From Shewanella decolorationis S12 (lineage in GTDB: Bacteria; Pseudomonadota; Gammaproteobacteria; Enterobacterales; Shewanellaceae), in NCBI RefSeq assembly GCF_000485795.1, contig NZ_AXZL01000049.1, positions 18,703 through 82,702 of the forward strand: a DNA stretch of 64,000 nt, given 5' to 3'. Both the position numbers and the translations under genes were made by a program. Positions 9,375 through 18,919 of the stretch are shown piece by piece (the first letter of the stretch is position 1; every line of letters starts with the position of its first letter). The notes beneath the pieces were generated by a model, which had not been told where the DNA came from, made no database searches, and saw only the letters and a program-made list of their open reading frames with translations.

Positions 9375-9733
9375 GCAGTTCTCTTAAGTTTTTCCGCCTT
9401 AAGCACAAAGCTTAACCTTCTTCTAATTTAAGATAAGATTCAAATCTAATGTCATTTTTATGATTTAACCTCTGAAATAAATACTTTAATAAATATTTTT
9501 ATTATTTTTCATGTGGTTATTCTTGATTTGTTTGCGCTTCTTAGTGTTCCTTTACTGAATTTGATTATGGTCAAAGTCTTACGGCAAAAGCCTGTTTAAG
9601 CTGTCATGTGCTGGTACGGCGTATTGGTCGCTGAGATTGTGCCACCCTGTGTTTTGGTCTAGATTGAGGGCTCTTTTTACCGAGTGCTCGCCCCGACTTA
9701 GTGCGGTCTATTTTTTCTTTATGGAGTCTTGTC
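9375..9733. other. AT-rich intergenic region before the PfkB kinase
   Basis: A 359-bp stretch, AT-rich in its first half. It probably contains the promoters of the small minus-strand gene and of the PfkB gene. I could not assign a known operator, terminator or RNA. Confidence 0.4.
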
Positions 9734-10573
9734 ATGGCAAATATTTTGCTGGTGGCCAATCTTAACTGTGACCGAGTGTTGCTTCTTGATAAGCCGCTTA
9801 AAACGGGTGGTCGTTTTCATTATCAAGATGGCGGACAAAGGCTCGGTGGCGGTGGCGCCAATACTGGGCTTGGATTGGTGTGGGCGGGCCATAGGGTTGC
9901 CCTCGTGAGCCAAGTTGGTAGAGATGAGATGGGCGACTGGGTTATCGCAGAGGCAAGTACCCAAGGGCTCGATTGTCGCTTAGTACAACGCCGCGCAGGA
10001 AATACCTGTGAAATGTTGCTGGTAATGACACCTGATGGTGAGCGCACCATCATTCGACCTCAACGTCCGATTTTTGAGTTATCAGTACCACCTAAATGGC
10101 AGCATTGGGATGCACTGTATTTTAATACCTCGGCTGAGGGCACTGTGAGTTGGGCGAAAACCGCACTGGATCACTGCCTTGTGATCGCGCAATTGGCGAA
10201 GGATGACAGACCGCGCCCTTGCCACGTATTGCTGGCTTCAGTGAGTGATATGCAAGGCCGCTGTGATGTCGCTTCTTGGGATTATGGCGTGAGTATTGGC
10301 GGTGAATCACTGCGATATTTTGTGGTGACCGATGGTGTGCGTGGCGCAAAGGTGTATACCCGAGATGGTGTGCAGCATGTACCCGCAGTGCCTGCCGAGG
10401 TTGTTGATACCACTGGGGCTGGAGATGCCTATGCCGCTGGACTTATCCATGGGTTATGCGCAGGTAAAACCATTACCCAAGCCATGGCTGAAGGTGCGAT
10501 TTGGGCGGCATTTGCTGTGGCAACCGACAGTTCTATTCCTGGGGATGCATTAAAACAGTATTTAGAGGCATAA
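9734..10573 (+). CDS. PfkB family carbohydrate kinase
   Basis: A 279-residue ribokinase-fold sugar kinase. The N-terminal PfkB signature GGQRLGGGGANTGLGLVWAG (about residues 34-53) contacts the sugar. The C-terminal signature VDTTGAGDAYAAGLIHGL (about 223-240) contains the anion hole and catalytic Asp of DTTGAGD. ATG 9734 is preferred over the upstream frame start because GGAG stands 8 nt before it and the family begins with a beta strand (ILLVANLNCDRVL). It stands alone, followed by an intrinsic terminator at 10714-10742. The substrate cannot be told; ribose, fructose, nucleoside or tagatose kinases share these motifs. Confidence 0.85.
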   Translation: MANILLVANLNCDRVLLLDKPLKTGGRFHYQDGGQRLGGGGANTGLGLVWAGHRVALVSQVGRDEMGDWVIAEASTQGLDCRLVQRRAGNTCEMLLVMTPDGERTIIRPQRPIFELSVPPKWQHWDALYFNTSAEGTVSWAKTALDHCLVIAQLAKDDRPRPCHVLLASVSDMQGRCDVASWDYGVSIGGESLRYFVVTDGVRGAKVYTRDGVQHVPAVPAEVVDTTGAGDAYAAGLIHGLCAGKTITQAMAEGAIWAAFAVATDSSIPGDALKQYLEA

Positions 10574-10713
10574 GTCGGGAGATAAATAGCAGGGATATAA
10601 AAGGGAGTCATCTTTCTGTCATCTGGACTTGATAGATTGTACACAGTGACGAATAGCTCTTGTCCTTTAACGTTTTCTTGCGCTTTTCTCCCATTTTGTT
10701 GGTTCGCATGTTT

Positions 10714-10742
10714 GCCCCGTTTCCCCAACGGGGCATTTTTTT
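10714..10742 (+). terminator. Intrinsic terminator after the PfkB kinase gene
   Basis: GCCCCGTT (10714-10721) pairs with AACGGGGC (10727-10734) across a 5-nt loop, followed by ATTTTTTT. It lies 140 nt past the kinase stop. Confidence 0.9.
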
Positions 10743-10878
10743 ACCTTGAATAATGTTATTTCGTCGAAGAACATTCATATAGCGGAAATATTGTGCGGTC
10801 GTTGATGTATTGCGTTAACATTTAGGCAACTCATTTACTTGATACAAAATAATAAGCCTAATGCTGTTGGAGTTGGAA

Positions 10879-12336
10879 ATGGGCAATCACGTTTGGAATG
10901 ATAAAAAGAAGTTTATTTGGTTGCTGTCGATTTTGTTGTTAGTGGCATTCTTAGTGACCAGTGGAATTAGCTATAAAGTGGCCCATGACTCTCTGAGCCA
11001 ACAAATTGAGAGTAATACTCTACCTTTAACCAGCGATAATATTTATTCAGAAATTCAACAGGATCTCTTACGTCCTATCTTTATTTCTTCCTTGATGGCT
11101 CAGGATACCTTTGTGCGCGATTGGACCCTAAATCACGAACAAGAGCCCGAAAAGTTAGTCCGCTATCTCAAAGAGATCCAAGATAAATACGATACGGTCA
11201 CCAGCTTTTTTGTCTCTGAACAGAGTCGTAATTATTACCACTCATCAGGAGTGCTAAAGAAAATTCAGGATATCGAGCCAAATGATGCTTGGTATTTCCG
11301 CGTACGTTCTTTGCCTGAATCAGAACATTTTGAAATCAATATCGATGCAGATACTGCGGATCGCACTAAGACTACAGTGTTTGTTAACTACAAAGTTTTT
11401 GATTTTGAAGGTAAGTTTATCGGCGTTACGGGTGTTGGTCTTGCGGTCGAAAAGGTTAAGTCGCTGATTGAACTGTACCAGAAGCGTTATAACAGACGGG
11501 TTTTCTTCACCGATAGACAGGGAAATGTCACTCTCCATGGGGATGAATACGATGGAGCAAACTCCTTACAAAGCAGTGTCGGCCTAGAGCAGCTTTCTAC
11601 ACGGATTCTGACCAGTCCAAGTGCAGCATTTAGCTATCAACGCAATGGTAAAACGGTTTATTTAAATAGCCGCTTAGTGCCTGAATTTAAATGGTATCTT
11701 ATTGTTGAACAAGAAGATGCACCGCAGGAGCAAGAACTACTCAACACCTTCTGGGGTAACTTAGTCCTGAGTCTTGTTGTCACTATCGGAATTTTATTTA
11801 TTTCCAACATGACCTTAGGTCGCTACCAACGTAAACTCGAGGTAATGGCCTCAACCGACAAACTGACTGGCGCAGCTAACCGACAAGTATTTGAAGAGTA
11901 TTTTCATCAAACATTAGAGAAAGCCAAACTGTCGCAAACCCCCATTTCGATTCTACTTGTTGATATAGACCACTTTAAAAAAGTGAATGACAGTTATGGC
12001 CATAGTGTTGGCGATTTAGTGCTAAAAACCGTTACGAATCTACTACGTAGTCAATTAAAAGAGCAGGATATACTTTGTCGTTGGGGTGGAGAGGAGTTTC
12101 TTGTGTTACTGCCTGAAATGGATTTAAGCCATTCAGCCGAACTGGCAGAACGCTTTAGGGATTCTATTTCGCAGCGAGAATTGAAAGTAAATGGTGTCCA
12201 TATTGCCATCACAGTCAGTATTGGTGTCGCCGAATATCAGAAACCTGAACCCGCAGAAGATTTGATAAAACGAGCCGATTTAGCCCTATATCAAGCGAAA
12301 GAAGCTGGCCGTAATCAAGTCGTGTTAAATCAGTGA
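10879..12336 (+). CDS. Diguanylate cyclase with periplasmic Cache domain
   Basis: A 485-residue membrane protein. A first helix (about residues 11-33) and a second (about 296-316) flank a periplasmic double-Cache sensor, and a GGDEF domain occupies about 325-485. The active-site loop reads RWGGEEF, so cyclisation of two GTP to c-di-GMP is expected. The position of the inhibitory I-site (RxxD, five residues before GGEEF) reads KEQD, so product inhibition through the primary I-site is probably lost. ATG 10879 is preferred over ATG 10861 because GGAG precedes it by 6 nt. Monocistronic, with no linked EAL protein. The ligand of the Cache domain is unknown. Confidence 0.9.
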   Translation: MGNHVWNDKKKFIWLLSILLLVAFLVTSGISYKVAHDSLSQQIESNTLPLTSDNIYSEIQQDLLRPIFISSLMAQDTFVRDWTLNHEQEPEKLVRYLKEIQDKYDTVTSFFVSEQSRNYYHSSGVLKKIQDIEPNDAWYFRVRSLPESEHFEINIDADTADRTKTTVFVNYKVFDFEGKFIGVTGVGLAVEKVKSLIELYQKRYNRRVFFTDRQGNVTLHGDEYDGANSLQSSVGLEQLSTRILTSPSAAFSYQRNGKTVYLNSRLVPEFKWYLIVEQEDAPQEQELLNTFWGNLVLSLVVTIGILFISNMTLGRYQRKLEVMASTDKLTGAANRQVFEEYFHQTLEKAKLSQTPISILLVDIDHFKKVNDSYGHSVGDLVLKTVTNLLRSQLKEQDILCRWGGEEFLVLLPEMDLSHSAELAERFRDSISQRELKVNGVHIAITVSIGVAEYQKPEPAEDLIKRADLALYQAKEAGRNQVVLNQ

Positions 12337-12425
12337 TACCCAGATTTTAGCGCACGCTCTATTTGTTTAGAGCATGTAATACTTAGCGTTTTGGCCCCGT
12401 GTGGCGACAATGATGGGAGTAACCA

Positions 12426-13121
12426 ATGTCGACTTTATTGGTAAACAGATTATCGGGTTTGTATTTAGGGGCGAGTCTGCAAGAAATTAGCGGCGTTTCT
12501 ACTGGTATTGATGGTAAAAAATCTGCGCAGCAGTTAGTGGTGAATGTTGATCATGTAGAAGGCGATGCGCAGGCTGACCCTAAGCACCATGGCGGTCTAG
12601 ACCGAGTACTACATCATTTTCCCCGCGAGCATTATGGTCAGTACCGTCGTTGGGATTTAATTACCCAACTCGAAGATGCGCCGAGCATGGGTGAAAACAT
12701 CAGCACGGTTGGTTTGAATGAAACCGAGGTTTATATCGGCGATATCCTGCAAATCGGTGCCGTAACAGTGCAGGTGACTCAGCCGCGCTCACCTTGCTTT
12801 AAATTAAATCTGCAATTTGGCCATAGAGACTTTGCCCTTGCCATGCAGCAGAGTCAGCTATGCGGTTGGTTTTATCGGGTGTTAACTCCCGGTATCATTC
12901 AATTAAGCGATAATATTGAATTAGTAGAGCGAAAAACCAATATCAGTGTTGCCGAGGCCATGGCGCTGTACTTTTCACCCGAATACGATGCCAAAGCCTA
13001 TGATAGACTCGCCTCCTGTGAAGGATTGGCACAAAGCTGGGTGAATAGCCTGCAGCGGCGATTAGCAACACAGCAAGTCGAAGATTGGCAAATGCGCTTG
13101 TATGGCCCAAAAGGCAAATAA
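12426..13121 (+). CDS. MOSC domain protein (YiiM-like)
   Basis: A 231-residue protein with the MOSC fold. The segment DPKHHGGLDRVLHHFPREHY carries the conserved HGG region, and VTQPRSPCFKLNLQFG contains the invariant Cys thought to bind the molybdenum cofactor sulfur. Length and a C-terminal helical extension fit E. coli YiiM (224 residues), which with Moco helps to reduce N-hydroxylated bases such as 6-hydroxylaminopurine. GGGAG before ATG 12426 supports the start. It lies some 4.7 kb from the moa/mod cluster and is not in the same transcript. Confident of family, moderately confident of the YiiM-like role. Confidence 0.82.
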   Translation: MSTLLVNRLSGLYLGASLQEISGVSTGIDGKKSAQQLVVNVDHVEGDAQADPKHHGGLDRVLHHFPREHYGQYRRWDLITQLEDAPSMGENISTVGLNETEVYIGDILQIGAVTVQVTQPRSPCFKLNLQFGHRDFALAMQQSQLCGWFYRVLTPGIIQLSDNIELVERKTNISVAEAMALYFSPEYDAKAYDRLASCEGLAQSWVNSLQRRLATQQVEDWQMRLYGPKGK

Positions 13122-13157
13122 ACTTTATTTTTCAAACGATAATACAGGGAAAGTGTA

Positions 13158-13514
13158 ATGATAGAGTCAGTGACTAAGAGTGAAAGAGATTTTGGCTTAC
13201 TTGTGTATGCCTCTAGTTTAATTGGTTATTTAGTGCCGTTTGGCTCGATTCTTGGACCGCTGATAATGTGGTTGATGAAGCGTGAAGAGTCGGCCTTTGT
13301 CGACCAATGCGGCCGTAGTTGCTTGAACTTTAAATTAAGCCTATTGATCTACGTGATTATCAGCGGAGTGTTAGCCTTGGTTGGCATTGGGTTTATTTTC
13401 TTGATCATCCTCGGCATTCTTGACTTAGTTTGCACCATTCTTGGGATTATTAAGGCGAGCGAAGGGCAAGTGTATCGTTATCCGCTGACGATTAAGTTTC
13501 TTTCCGATAACTAA
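13158..13514 (+). CDS. DUF4870 (Tic20-like) small membrane protein
   Basis: A 118-residue protein with three predicted membrane helices (about residues 16-37, 55-80 and 85-105). The features fit DUF4870: a GxxLGPLIMWLMKREES turn followed by FVDQCGRSCLNFKLSLLIY, where in the family a charged residue pair precedes an N-F-x-L segment. Function is not known for the family. It follows the MOSC gene by 36 nt on the same strand and could share its transcript; a strong bidirectional terminator follows at 13536-13572. Confidence 0.75.
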   Translation: MIESVTKSERDFGLLVYASSLIGYLVPFGSILGPLIMWLMKREESAFVDQCGRSCLNFKLSLLIYVIISGVLALVGIGFIFLIILGILDLVCTILGIIKASEGQVYRYPLTIKFLSDN

Positions 13515-13535
13515 TTGCTTTTAAAGCGATTCAAT

Positions 13536-13572
13536 AAAAAACGCCTTAGGGAGAATCCGCTAAGGCGTTTTT
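13536..13572. terminator. Bidirectional intrinsic terminator
   Basis: AACGCCTTAG (13540-13549) pairs with CTAAGGCGTT (13560-13569), flanked by A5 on the left and T5 on the right. It serves the DUF4870 gene (plus) and the convergent chemoreceptor gene (minus). Confidence 0.92.
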
Positions 13573-13583
13573 GTTTGTTTTCA

Positions 13584-15500
13584 TTACACCTTAAATTTCG
13601 CTACTAAGGTATCTAAGCGGTGAGCGAGTTGATTTAGCGCTAAGCTCGCCTGTGCCGCGGCCTGTGCCGTGCTGGCGGTTCGCTGGGTGATCTCGTTAAT
13701 TTCGGTCACGTTGCGGTTGATATCTTCCACCACGGTCGATTGCTCTTCCGTTGCCGCTGCCACTTGAATGTTCATATCGCTGATCAGGCCAATACGGTCA
13801 CTAATACCCATTAGAGATTGGCTGGCCTCATCGACGGCGGCCACACCTTCATGGGAGCGCGCACGGCTCTGGGCCATGGCATTTACCGCTCGGCTGGCCT
13901 CGGATTGCAACTTGTCGATCATGCCTTGGACTTCGTTGGTCGATGCCGCGGTGCGCGATGCCAGATTACGGACTTCATCGGCAACCACGGCAAAGCCACG
14001 TCCTGCTTCACCAGCTCGCGCGGCTTCAATCGCAGCGTTGAGGGCTAACAGGTTGGTTTGTTCCGAAATCGCACGGATCACATCAAGAATACTGCCGATA
14101 GACTTGGTATGAGTCGCGAGGGATTCAATGACTTCGCCAACTTGCTCCACATCTTGGGAGAGCTGATTGATGGTATCCCGGGCACGGGTCACCACCACTT
14201 GGCCGCTATTAGATTCGGTATCGGCATCCTTGGCCGCAACAGCTGCTTGAGCGGCATTGCTGGCGATTTCATTCACCGTGGCGCCCATCTCATTGATGGC
14301 GGTCACTACCATCATAGTGCGATCTTTTTGCTCATGGCTGTCTTCAAGGGTTTGCTGTGCCTGATTCGACACATCCTTCGCCGAGAAGCCGAGTTGTTCG
14401 CTGGTCTGCGCAACTTCAATCACTGAGTCTTGGATTTTGCTGATAAAGCTGTTAAACCCTTGTGCCAGTTGGGCAATTTCATCTTCGCCTTTAACGGGGA
14501 GGCGCTGACGTAAATCGCCTTCACCTTCGCCGATATCACGGAACATGGCCGCCACTTGGGCGATAGGTCGGCTCACCGAACCGGCTACCACAATTGCCAG
14601 CATAATAAAGCCCGCGGCAATGATTAAGGTCCAAATTAAGATCTGGTAGGCGGCATCCGTCAGTAGGGCGAACACTTCGGCTTCGGGCACTTGTGCCACT
14701 AAATACCAATCCATGGAGGGAATATAACTGCTGGCTACGAAGGTGTTTTCACCTTGGATTTGGGTATCGATCAGGTTGAAGTCGCTACGATTGAGCAATG
14801 AGCTGATGTTGGTGCCCGAGTACAAGCTCTTGAGGCTGCTCTTGCCAATTTGGCTGGCGTCGGGGTGTAGTTTTACCTCACCTTTAGCATCGACTAAGTA
14901 AACAAAGCCGGTTTCTTCAATCTTAAAGGAGCCCAGTAGGCGCACCATATCATCGAGGGATTTGGCGAGGCCAACGAGTCCTCGACCATTAGGTTGCTGA
15001 TAATTGATAAAGAGTTTTACCTCGCCATTGGCTTCGGTAAACACGTTTAGCATCCGCTCTTGGCCGCTGTCACGATAACCAAAAAACCAACCATCCTGCG
15101 CAGGGGTGAGTACACGTAGGAAACCATCCTGAGTGTAGTAGGCGGCGGTTTGTCTATCGGCGTAGGAGGCTTGGGCCAAATGATATTGGCGGGTGATGTC
15201 CTTCAGTTGAGCAACGACTTGCGGTTCTTGCTCCTGCGGACGACCGTTTTCAAGCCATTGCAGTAACATTCGACTGCTGGCAAGTTGTTCGGCGGCATTC
15301 ATTAAGCTCGAAATATCTAGCTCAATCTTGTTGCGGATCTGCATCATTAGGCTGGGCATTTCCGATCCGAGCATACGCTGCTGTACCACGCTTTTTGCAC
15401 TACGTTGGCTGAGGACGCCCACGAGTATGGTCGACAGCAGCACAGCAAATGTCACTGTCAGCAGAATTTTCTGCTTAATAGTAAGGTTATTCAATATCAT
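13584..15500 (-). CDS. Methyl-accepting chemotaxis protein with Cache sensor
   Basis: A 638-residue chemoreceptor. A first membrane helix (about residues 8-28) and a second (about 275-300) flank a periplasmic double-Cache domain. A HAMP domain ([20 protein letters not shown]) and the signalling domain with [20 protein letters not shown] and [12 protein letters not shown] follow. Start: ATG 15500 gives [12 protein letters not shown]; an in-frame TTG at 15509 is closer to the AGAGG sequence and cannot be excluded. A sigma-28-like promoter lies upstream at 15565-15590, as expected for a flagellar-regulon gene. The short C-terminus ends LVAKFKV, a tail shared with the chemoreceptor at 4260 (TAQFKV). 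Ligand unknown. Confidence 0.92.
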   Translation of the reverse strand: MILNNLTIKQKILLTVTFAVLLSTILVGVLSQRSAKSVVQQRMLGSEMPSLMMQIRNKIELDISSLMNAAEQLASSRMLLQWLENGRPQEQEPQVVAQLKDITRQYHLAQASYADRQTAAYYTQDGFLRVLTPAQDGWFFGYRDSGQERMLNVFTEANGEVKLFINYQQPNGRGLVGLAKSLDDMVRLLGSFKIEETGFVYLVDAKGEVKLHPDASQIGKSSLKSLYSGTNISSLLNRSDFNLIDTQIQGENTFVASSYIPSMDWYLVAQVPEAEVFALLTDAAYQILIWTLIIAAGFIMLAIVVAGSVSRPIAQVAAMFRDIGEGEGDLRQRLPVKGEDEIAQLAQGFNSFISKIQDSVIEVAQTSEQLGFSAKDVSNQAQQTLEDSHEQKDRTMMVVTAINEMGATVNEIASNAAQAAVAAKDADTESNSGQVVVTRARDTINQLSQDVEQVGEVIESLATHTKSIGSILDVIRAISEQTNLLALNAAIEAARAGEAGRGFAVVADEVRNLASRTAASTNEVQGMIDKLQSEASRAVNAMAQSRARSHEGVAAVDEASQSLMGISDRIGLISDMNIQVAAATEEQSTVVEDINRNVTEINEITQRTASTAQAAAQASLALNQLAHRLDTLVAKFKV

Positions 15501-15564
15501 AAATATCAATATGCCTCTGTTAGACGTTTAGAAATATCGGTCGATGTTTTCTAGCCAATAACAA

Positions 15565-15590
15565 GTATCGGACAGAAATGTTAAAAGTTA
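15565..15590 (-). promoter_or_regulatory. Candidate sigma-28 (FliA) promoter for the chemoreceptor gene
   Basis: On the minus strand TAACTTTT (15590-15583), 10 nt, then TCCGATAC (15572-15565). This compares with the FliA consensus TAAAGTTT-N11-GCCGATAA (6/8 and 6/8, with spacing one short). It is 65 nt before ATG 15500. Confidence 0.45.
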
Positions 15591-15765
15591 ACCTTTGTTT
15601 AGGTCGAATGCCGAATAAAACAGCGTACAAGACATTTATTGGGCCTAACCTGTTGCTCTTGCGGTAGATCTTGTTATGTAGAGTATAGATGGAAATGAGT
15701 TGCTGATTTGAAGCATGTGATTTTTATGGCGCAATTGTGACCAAAGTGTGGCGTGAAGGCAAGCA

Positions 15766-15794
15766 AAAATAAGGCGCTCAATGAGCGCCTTATT
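15766..15794 (-). terminator. Intrinsic terminator after ETF-ubiquinone oxidoreductase
   Basis: Read on the minus strand, AATAAGGCGCTCA and TGAGCGCCTTATT form a long perfect stem with a very short loop, ending in TTTTT. It lies 10 nt beyond the stop codon. Confidence 0.92.
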
Positions 15795-15803
15795 CCGTTT
15801 AAG

Positions 15804-17453
15804 TTACATATTCGGGTAGTTTGGACCACCGCCGCCCTCAGGTGTCACCCAAGTAATGTTTTGGCTAGGGTCTTTAATGTCGCAGGTTTTGCAGTGGATG
15901 CAGTTTTGCGCATTGATCACAAACTTAGGCTGGCCTGCTTCTTCAACGATTTCGTACACGCCAGCAGGGCAGTAACGCTGGGCTGGCTCGTTAAATTGCG
16001 TCAGGTTTATCCCGAGCGGGATGCTGTTATCTTTTAAGCGCAGATGGCAAGGCTGGTCTTCCTCATGATAAGTGCTCGACAGGTAGACTGAAGAGAGCTT
16101 ATCGAAGCTGAGTTTGCCATCGGGCTTGGGATAATCAATCTTGCTGTAGGCGCTGACTGGGGCCATTTGTGCATAGTCTGGGTGCTCATCACGCAGAGTG
16201 ATGGGGAACTTACCGCCGAACCAGTTTTGATCTACGTAGTTAAATGCACCGCCGAGGAAAGTGCCAAACTTGTGCATCGCAGGGCCAAAGTTGCGCGACT
16301 TATACAACTCTTCGTGTAACCAGCTTTCTTCCAGATGGGTTTGGTAGCAATCGAGATCCTTACCGCCTTCAACCTCGGCCAGCATCGCTTTAGCTAAGGT
16401 TTCAGCCGCGACAATACCGCTCTTCATCGCCGTGTGTGTGCCTTTGATCTTGGCAAAGTTTAAGGTGCCTGCATCGCAGCCAATCAGCAGACCGCCGGGA
16501 AAGCTCATCTTCGGCAGTGAGTTCAGGCCGCCCTTAGTGATCGCGCGAGCACCATAGGTCAAACGCTCGCCGCCAGTTAAGTATTTGGCGATAACTGGGT
16601 GAGTCTTATAACGTTGGAACTCATCGAACGGGCTTAAATGGGGATTCTTGTAGTTGAGGTCGATAATCAGACCCACGGCAATTTGGTTGTCTTCCATATG
16701 GTAGAGGAAGCCGCCGCCCGACGCGCCATCGGTTAGTGGCCAACCACCTGTGTGCACCACTTTCCCTTGCTCGTGTTGTTCGGCGGGGACTTTCCAGATT
16801 TCTTTAAAGCCTAGGCCGTAATGCTGGGGTGTCTTGCCATTATCTAAGTGGTATTTCGCGATCAGCTGTTTGCCTAAGTGACCACGGCAACCCTCTGAGA
16901 ACACAGTATATTTAGCGTGCAGTTCCATGCCGGGCATAAAGCTGTCTTTCGGCTGGCCGTCGGCACCGACGCCCATATCGCCAATCAGGATACCCTTCAC
17001 GCTATTATCTTCATTGAAGAGTAATTCGCTGGCAGCAAAACCAGGGAAGATTTCTACGCCGAGCGCTTCGGCACGGGTCGCGAGCCAACGGCAGAGGTTA
17101 CCTACGCTAACAATATAGTTGCCTTCGTTGTGCATGGTCTTAGGCACAAACGCATTGGGCATCAACTTGCTGTCGGTGGCGGAGTTGAGTAGATAGATTT
17201 CATCGTGGGTCACAGCTGTGGTGACGGGAGCGCCTGAATCGCGCCAGTCGCTGAATAGCTCATCTAACACTCGTGGTTCGAATACGGCGCCAGATAGGAT
17301 GTGCGCGCCCACTTCGGAGCCTTTTTCTACCACGCACACGGTAATTTCTTTACCTGAATCCTGTGATATCTGCATTAATCGACACGCAGTCGCCAAGCCC
17401 GCAGGGCCCGCGCCGACGATAACAACATCGAATTCCATTGATTCGCGTTCCAT
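15804..17453 (-). CDS. Electron transfer flavoprotein-ubiquinone oxidoreductase
   Basis: A 549-residue inner-membrane-associated FAD and [4Fe-4S] enzyme that passes electrons from ETF (fatty-acid and amino-acid acyl-CoA dehydrogenation) to ubiquinone. The N-terminal FAD motif is DVVIVGAGPAGLATACRL. A second FAD-binding segment is LLIGCDAGTLNFAKIKGTHT. The C-terminal ferredoxin-like part has RYCPAGVYE and NCIHCKTCDIKDP, which supply the four cluster cysteines. ATG 17453 is chosen because AAGGTGA stands 4-5 nt upstream; the longer frame has no signal. It is monocistronic, with its own terminator, and no etfA/etfB adjoin it. Confidence 0.95.
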   Translation of the reverse strand: MERESMEFDVVIVGAGPAGLATACRLMQISQDSGKEITVCVVEKGSEVGAHILSGAVFEPRVLDELFSDWRDSGAPVTTAVTHDEIYLLNSATDSKLMPNAFVPKTMHNEGNYIVSVGNLCRWLATRAEALGVEIFPGFAASELLFNEDNSVKGILIGDMGVGADGQPKDSFMPGMELHAKYTVFSEGCRGHLGKQLIAKYHLDNGKTPQHYGLGFKEIWKVPAEQHEQGKVVHTGGWPLTDGASGGGFLYHMEDNQIAVGLIIDLNYKNPHLSPFDEFQRYKTHPVIAKYLTGGERLTYGARAITKGGLNSLPKMSFPGGLLIGCDAGTLNFAKIKGTHTAMKSGIVAAETLAKAMLAEVEGGKDLDCYQTHLEESWLHEELYKSRNFGPAMHKFGTFLGGAFNYVDQNWFGGKFPITLRDEHPDYAQMAPVSAYSKIDYPKPDGKLSFDKLSSVYLSSTYHEEDQPCHLRLKDNSIPLGINLTQFNEPAQRYCPAGVYEIVEEAGQPKFVINAQNCIHCKTCDIKDPSQNITWVTPEGGGGPNYPNM

Positions 17454-17704
17454 CAGTTCACCTTTTCCTTCGCATATCCCCAATTTTTATCGGGTGTTGT
17501 AGTTTGTTTGTAAACGGGCGTTTTATTACTAGTGTCCACCTTACCTCAAAATCACCCTAGGGCACAGGGGCTAAGCGGTCTGTTTAGCCTAAAGAATGAC
17601 AAAACTTTGGGTGAGCACTGTCACAGATTGTTCACGCTCACTTGAAGCGGATCAAGAAATACCTTTTTAGGGGTATAGCTAGGCAATACTTTCGGCTTAT
17701 AATC
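17454..17704. other. Divergent promoter region between ETF-QO and the Moco leader
   Basis: Carries the promoters of ETF-ubiquinone oxidoreductase (minus) and of the moa operon (plus). A perfect TATAAT lies at 17698-17703, just before the riboswitch, though without a convincing -35 hexamer at 16-18 bp. That would suit an activator-dependent promoter. Confidence 0.5.
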
Positions 17705-17812
17705 ACGGCTGACGGTTCTCCGAGCTTGCCTACCTAAGTCGACAGATATGGAGGTGTAGCCGTGGCAATAAGGCCACTGGGGTGAGTAAAGAAATGCTCT
17801 CGCCTCCCACAC
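17705..17812 (+). ncRNA. Moco riboswitch (MOCO RNA motif) upstream of moaA
   Basis: The leader between TATAAT (17698-17703) and moaA folds into the expected series of helices. ACGG (17712-17715) pairs with CCGT (17760-17763), and CTCC (17718-17721) with GGAG (17750-17753), enclosing a small CTT/AAG hairpin. GTGGC (17762-17766) pairs with GCCAC (17773-17777), and GGTGAG (17781-17786) with CTCGCC (17799-17804), ending just before the moaA Shine-Dalgarno sequence. The primary sequence around GGAGGTGTAGCCGTGGC and GGGGTGAGTAAAGAAATGC agrees with the gammaproteobacterial Moco motif as I know it. In E. coli the motif lowers moaA expression when molybdenum cofactor is plentiful. The position and motif match are strong; a covariance-model search would confirm. 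Confidence 0.85.
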
Positions 17813-17826
17813 TTGGAAAGGTGATC

Positions 17827-18807
17827 ATGTCTCAATTGCAAGACAATTTTGGTCGTAAATTTCATTACTTACGGATGTCAGTCACTGACGTTTGTAACTT
17901 CAAATGCAGTTATTGCCTCCCAGATGGTTATCATCCGAATGGCAAACAACAGTTTTTATCTCTTAGTGAGATAGAAAACCTTGTGTCCGCATTTAGCCAA
18001 GTTGGCACTCAAAAAATCCGTATCACTGGCGGTGAACCCACGCTGCGTAAAGATTTTACCGATATCATTCGAGTGGTCGCCGACAATCCTCGTATTCATA
18101 CCGTAGCCACTACCACAAATGGTTATAGGCTCGAGAAGCATGCCAAAGAGTGGTTCGACGCAGGGCTACGCCGTATCAACGTGTCGGTAGACAGCTTAGA
18201 TCCCAAGATGTTTTACCAGATCACCGGCGAGAATAAGTTCGACGAGGTGATGCGTGGTATCGATGCTGCCTTATCCGCGGGTTTTGAGCGCGTGAAGGTC
18301 AATGCGGTATTGCTCAAGGGTATGAACGATAAAGATTTACCGCGCTTTTTGAATTGGATAAAGCACACGCCCATCGATCTGCGTTTTATCGAGCTGATGG
18401 AAACAGGCCTTGGCCGCGAGTATTTCCAAGCTCACCATTTGGCGGGCGCCGATATAAAAGCGCAGCTGCAAGCTGAGGGCTGGCAATTAGATACGCCTCG
18501 CGCCGACGATGGCCCTGCGCAAAACTTCAGCCACAGTGACTTTAAGGGCCGTATCGGCTTGATCATGCCTTACGCCACTAACTTCTGCGCCAGCTGTAAT
18601 CGCTTGCGGGTCTCGGCTAAAGGTAAGTTACATTTGTGCCTGTTTACCGAATCCGGCATTGATTTGCGTGATCTACTGCAACACCCGAGTCAGCAAGCGG
18701 AATTAATCGAGCGGTTACACGGTCAACTGGCGCAGAAGAAGGAAACCCATTATCTGCATCAGGGCATTACCGGCGTGACGCAACATCTGGCCTCGATTGG
18801 CGGTTAA
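17827..18807 (+). CDS. moaA: GTP 3',8-cyclase MoaA
   Basis: A 326-residue radical-SAM enzyme (E. coli 329) for the first step of molybdenum cofactor synthesis, GTP to 3',8-cyclo-GTP. The N-terminal cluster is CNFKCSYC (residues about 20-27). The C-terminal second [4Fe-4S] cluster is in CASCNRLRVSAKGKLHLC, and the chain ends in the conserved GG. The SAM-binding GGE motif (ITGGEPTLRKD) is present. ATG 17827 is preceded by AAAGGTGATC; the longer frame starting at GTG 17782 lies inside the riboswitch and is not used. First gene of the operon with moaC-moaD-moaE; no moaB lies between moaA and moaC. Confidence 0.97.
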   Translation: MSQLQDNFGRKFHYLRMSVTDVCNFKCSYCLPDGYHPNGKQQFLSLSEIENLVSAFSQVGTQKIRITGGEPTLRKDFTDIIRVVADNPRIHTVATTTNGYRLEKHAKEWFDAGLRRINVSVDSLDPKMFYQITGENKFDEVMRGIDAALSAGFERVKVNAVLLKGMNDKDLPRFLNWIKHTPIDLRFIELMETGLGREYFQAHHLAGADIKAQLQAEGWQLDTPRADDGPAQNFSHSDFKGRIGLIMPYATNFCASCNRLRVSAKGKLHLCLFTESGIDLRDLLQHPSQQAELIERLHGQLAQKKETHYLHQGITGVTQHLASIGG

Positions 18808-18919
18808 TCTAACTCAGGTCTTAGTCTGCTTATCGCGTTATCTTTCATTAGGTTAGATTTCGCGATGGCACTTAACTTCCCTATGCTTGAATTTGGCATC
18901 AGTTTAAAGGATCGCTTCA

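Larger units (their letters stand above)
15501..15803. other. Divergence-free gap between two minus-strand genes
   Basis: The 303-bp region between ETF-ubiquinone oxidoreductase (its stop at 15804) and the chemoreceptor start. It holds the sigma-28-like promoter at 15565-15590 and the ETF terminator at 15766-15794; I see nothing else in it. Confidence 0.5.

Noticed and set aside
10429..10728. 99-codon minus-strand frame across the end of the PfkB gene
   Set aside because: Antisense shadow of the PfkB kinase that runs through its terminator region; no ribosome site and no family features.
15718..15750. CRP-like TGTGA before the ETF terminator
   Set aside because: Only one half-site matches and it stands downstream of the gene, not at a promoter.
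17640..17704. ModE site in front of the moa operon
   Set aside because: No palindrome resembling the known TATAT-type ModE half-sites is present.
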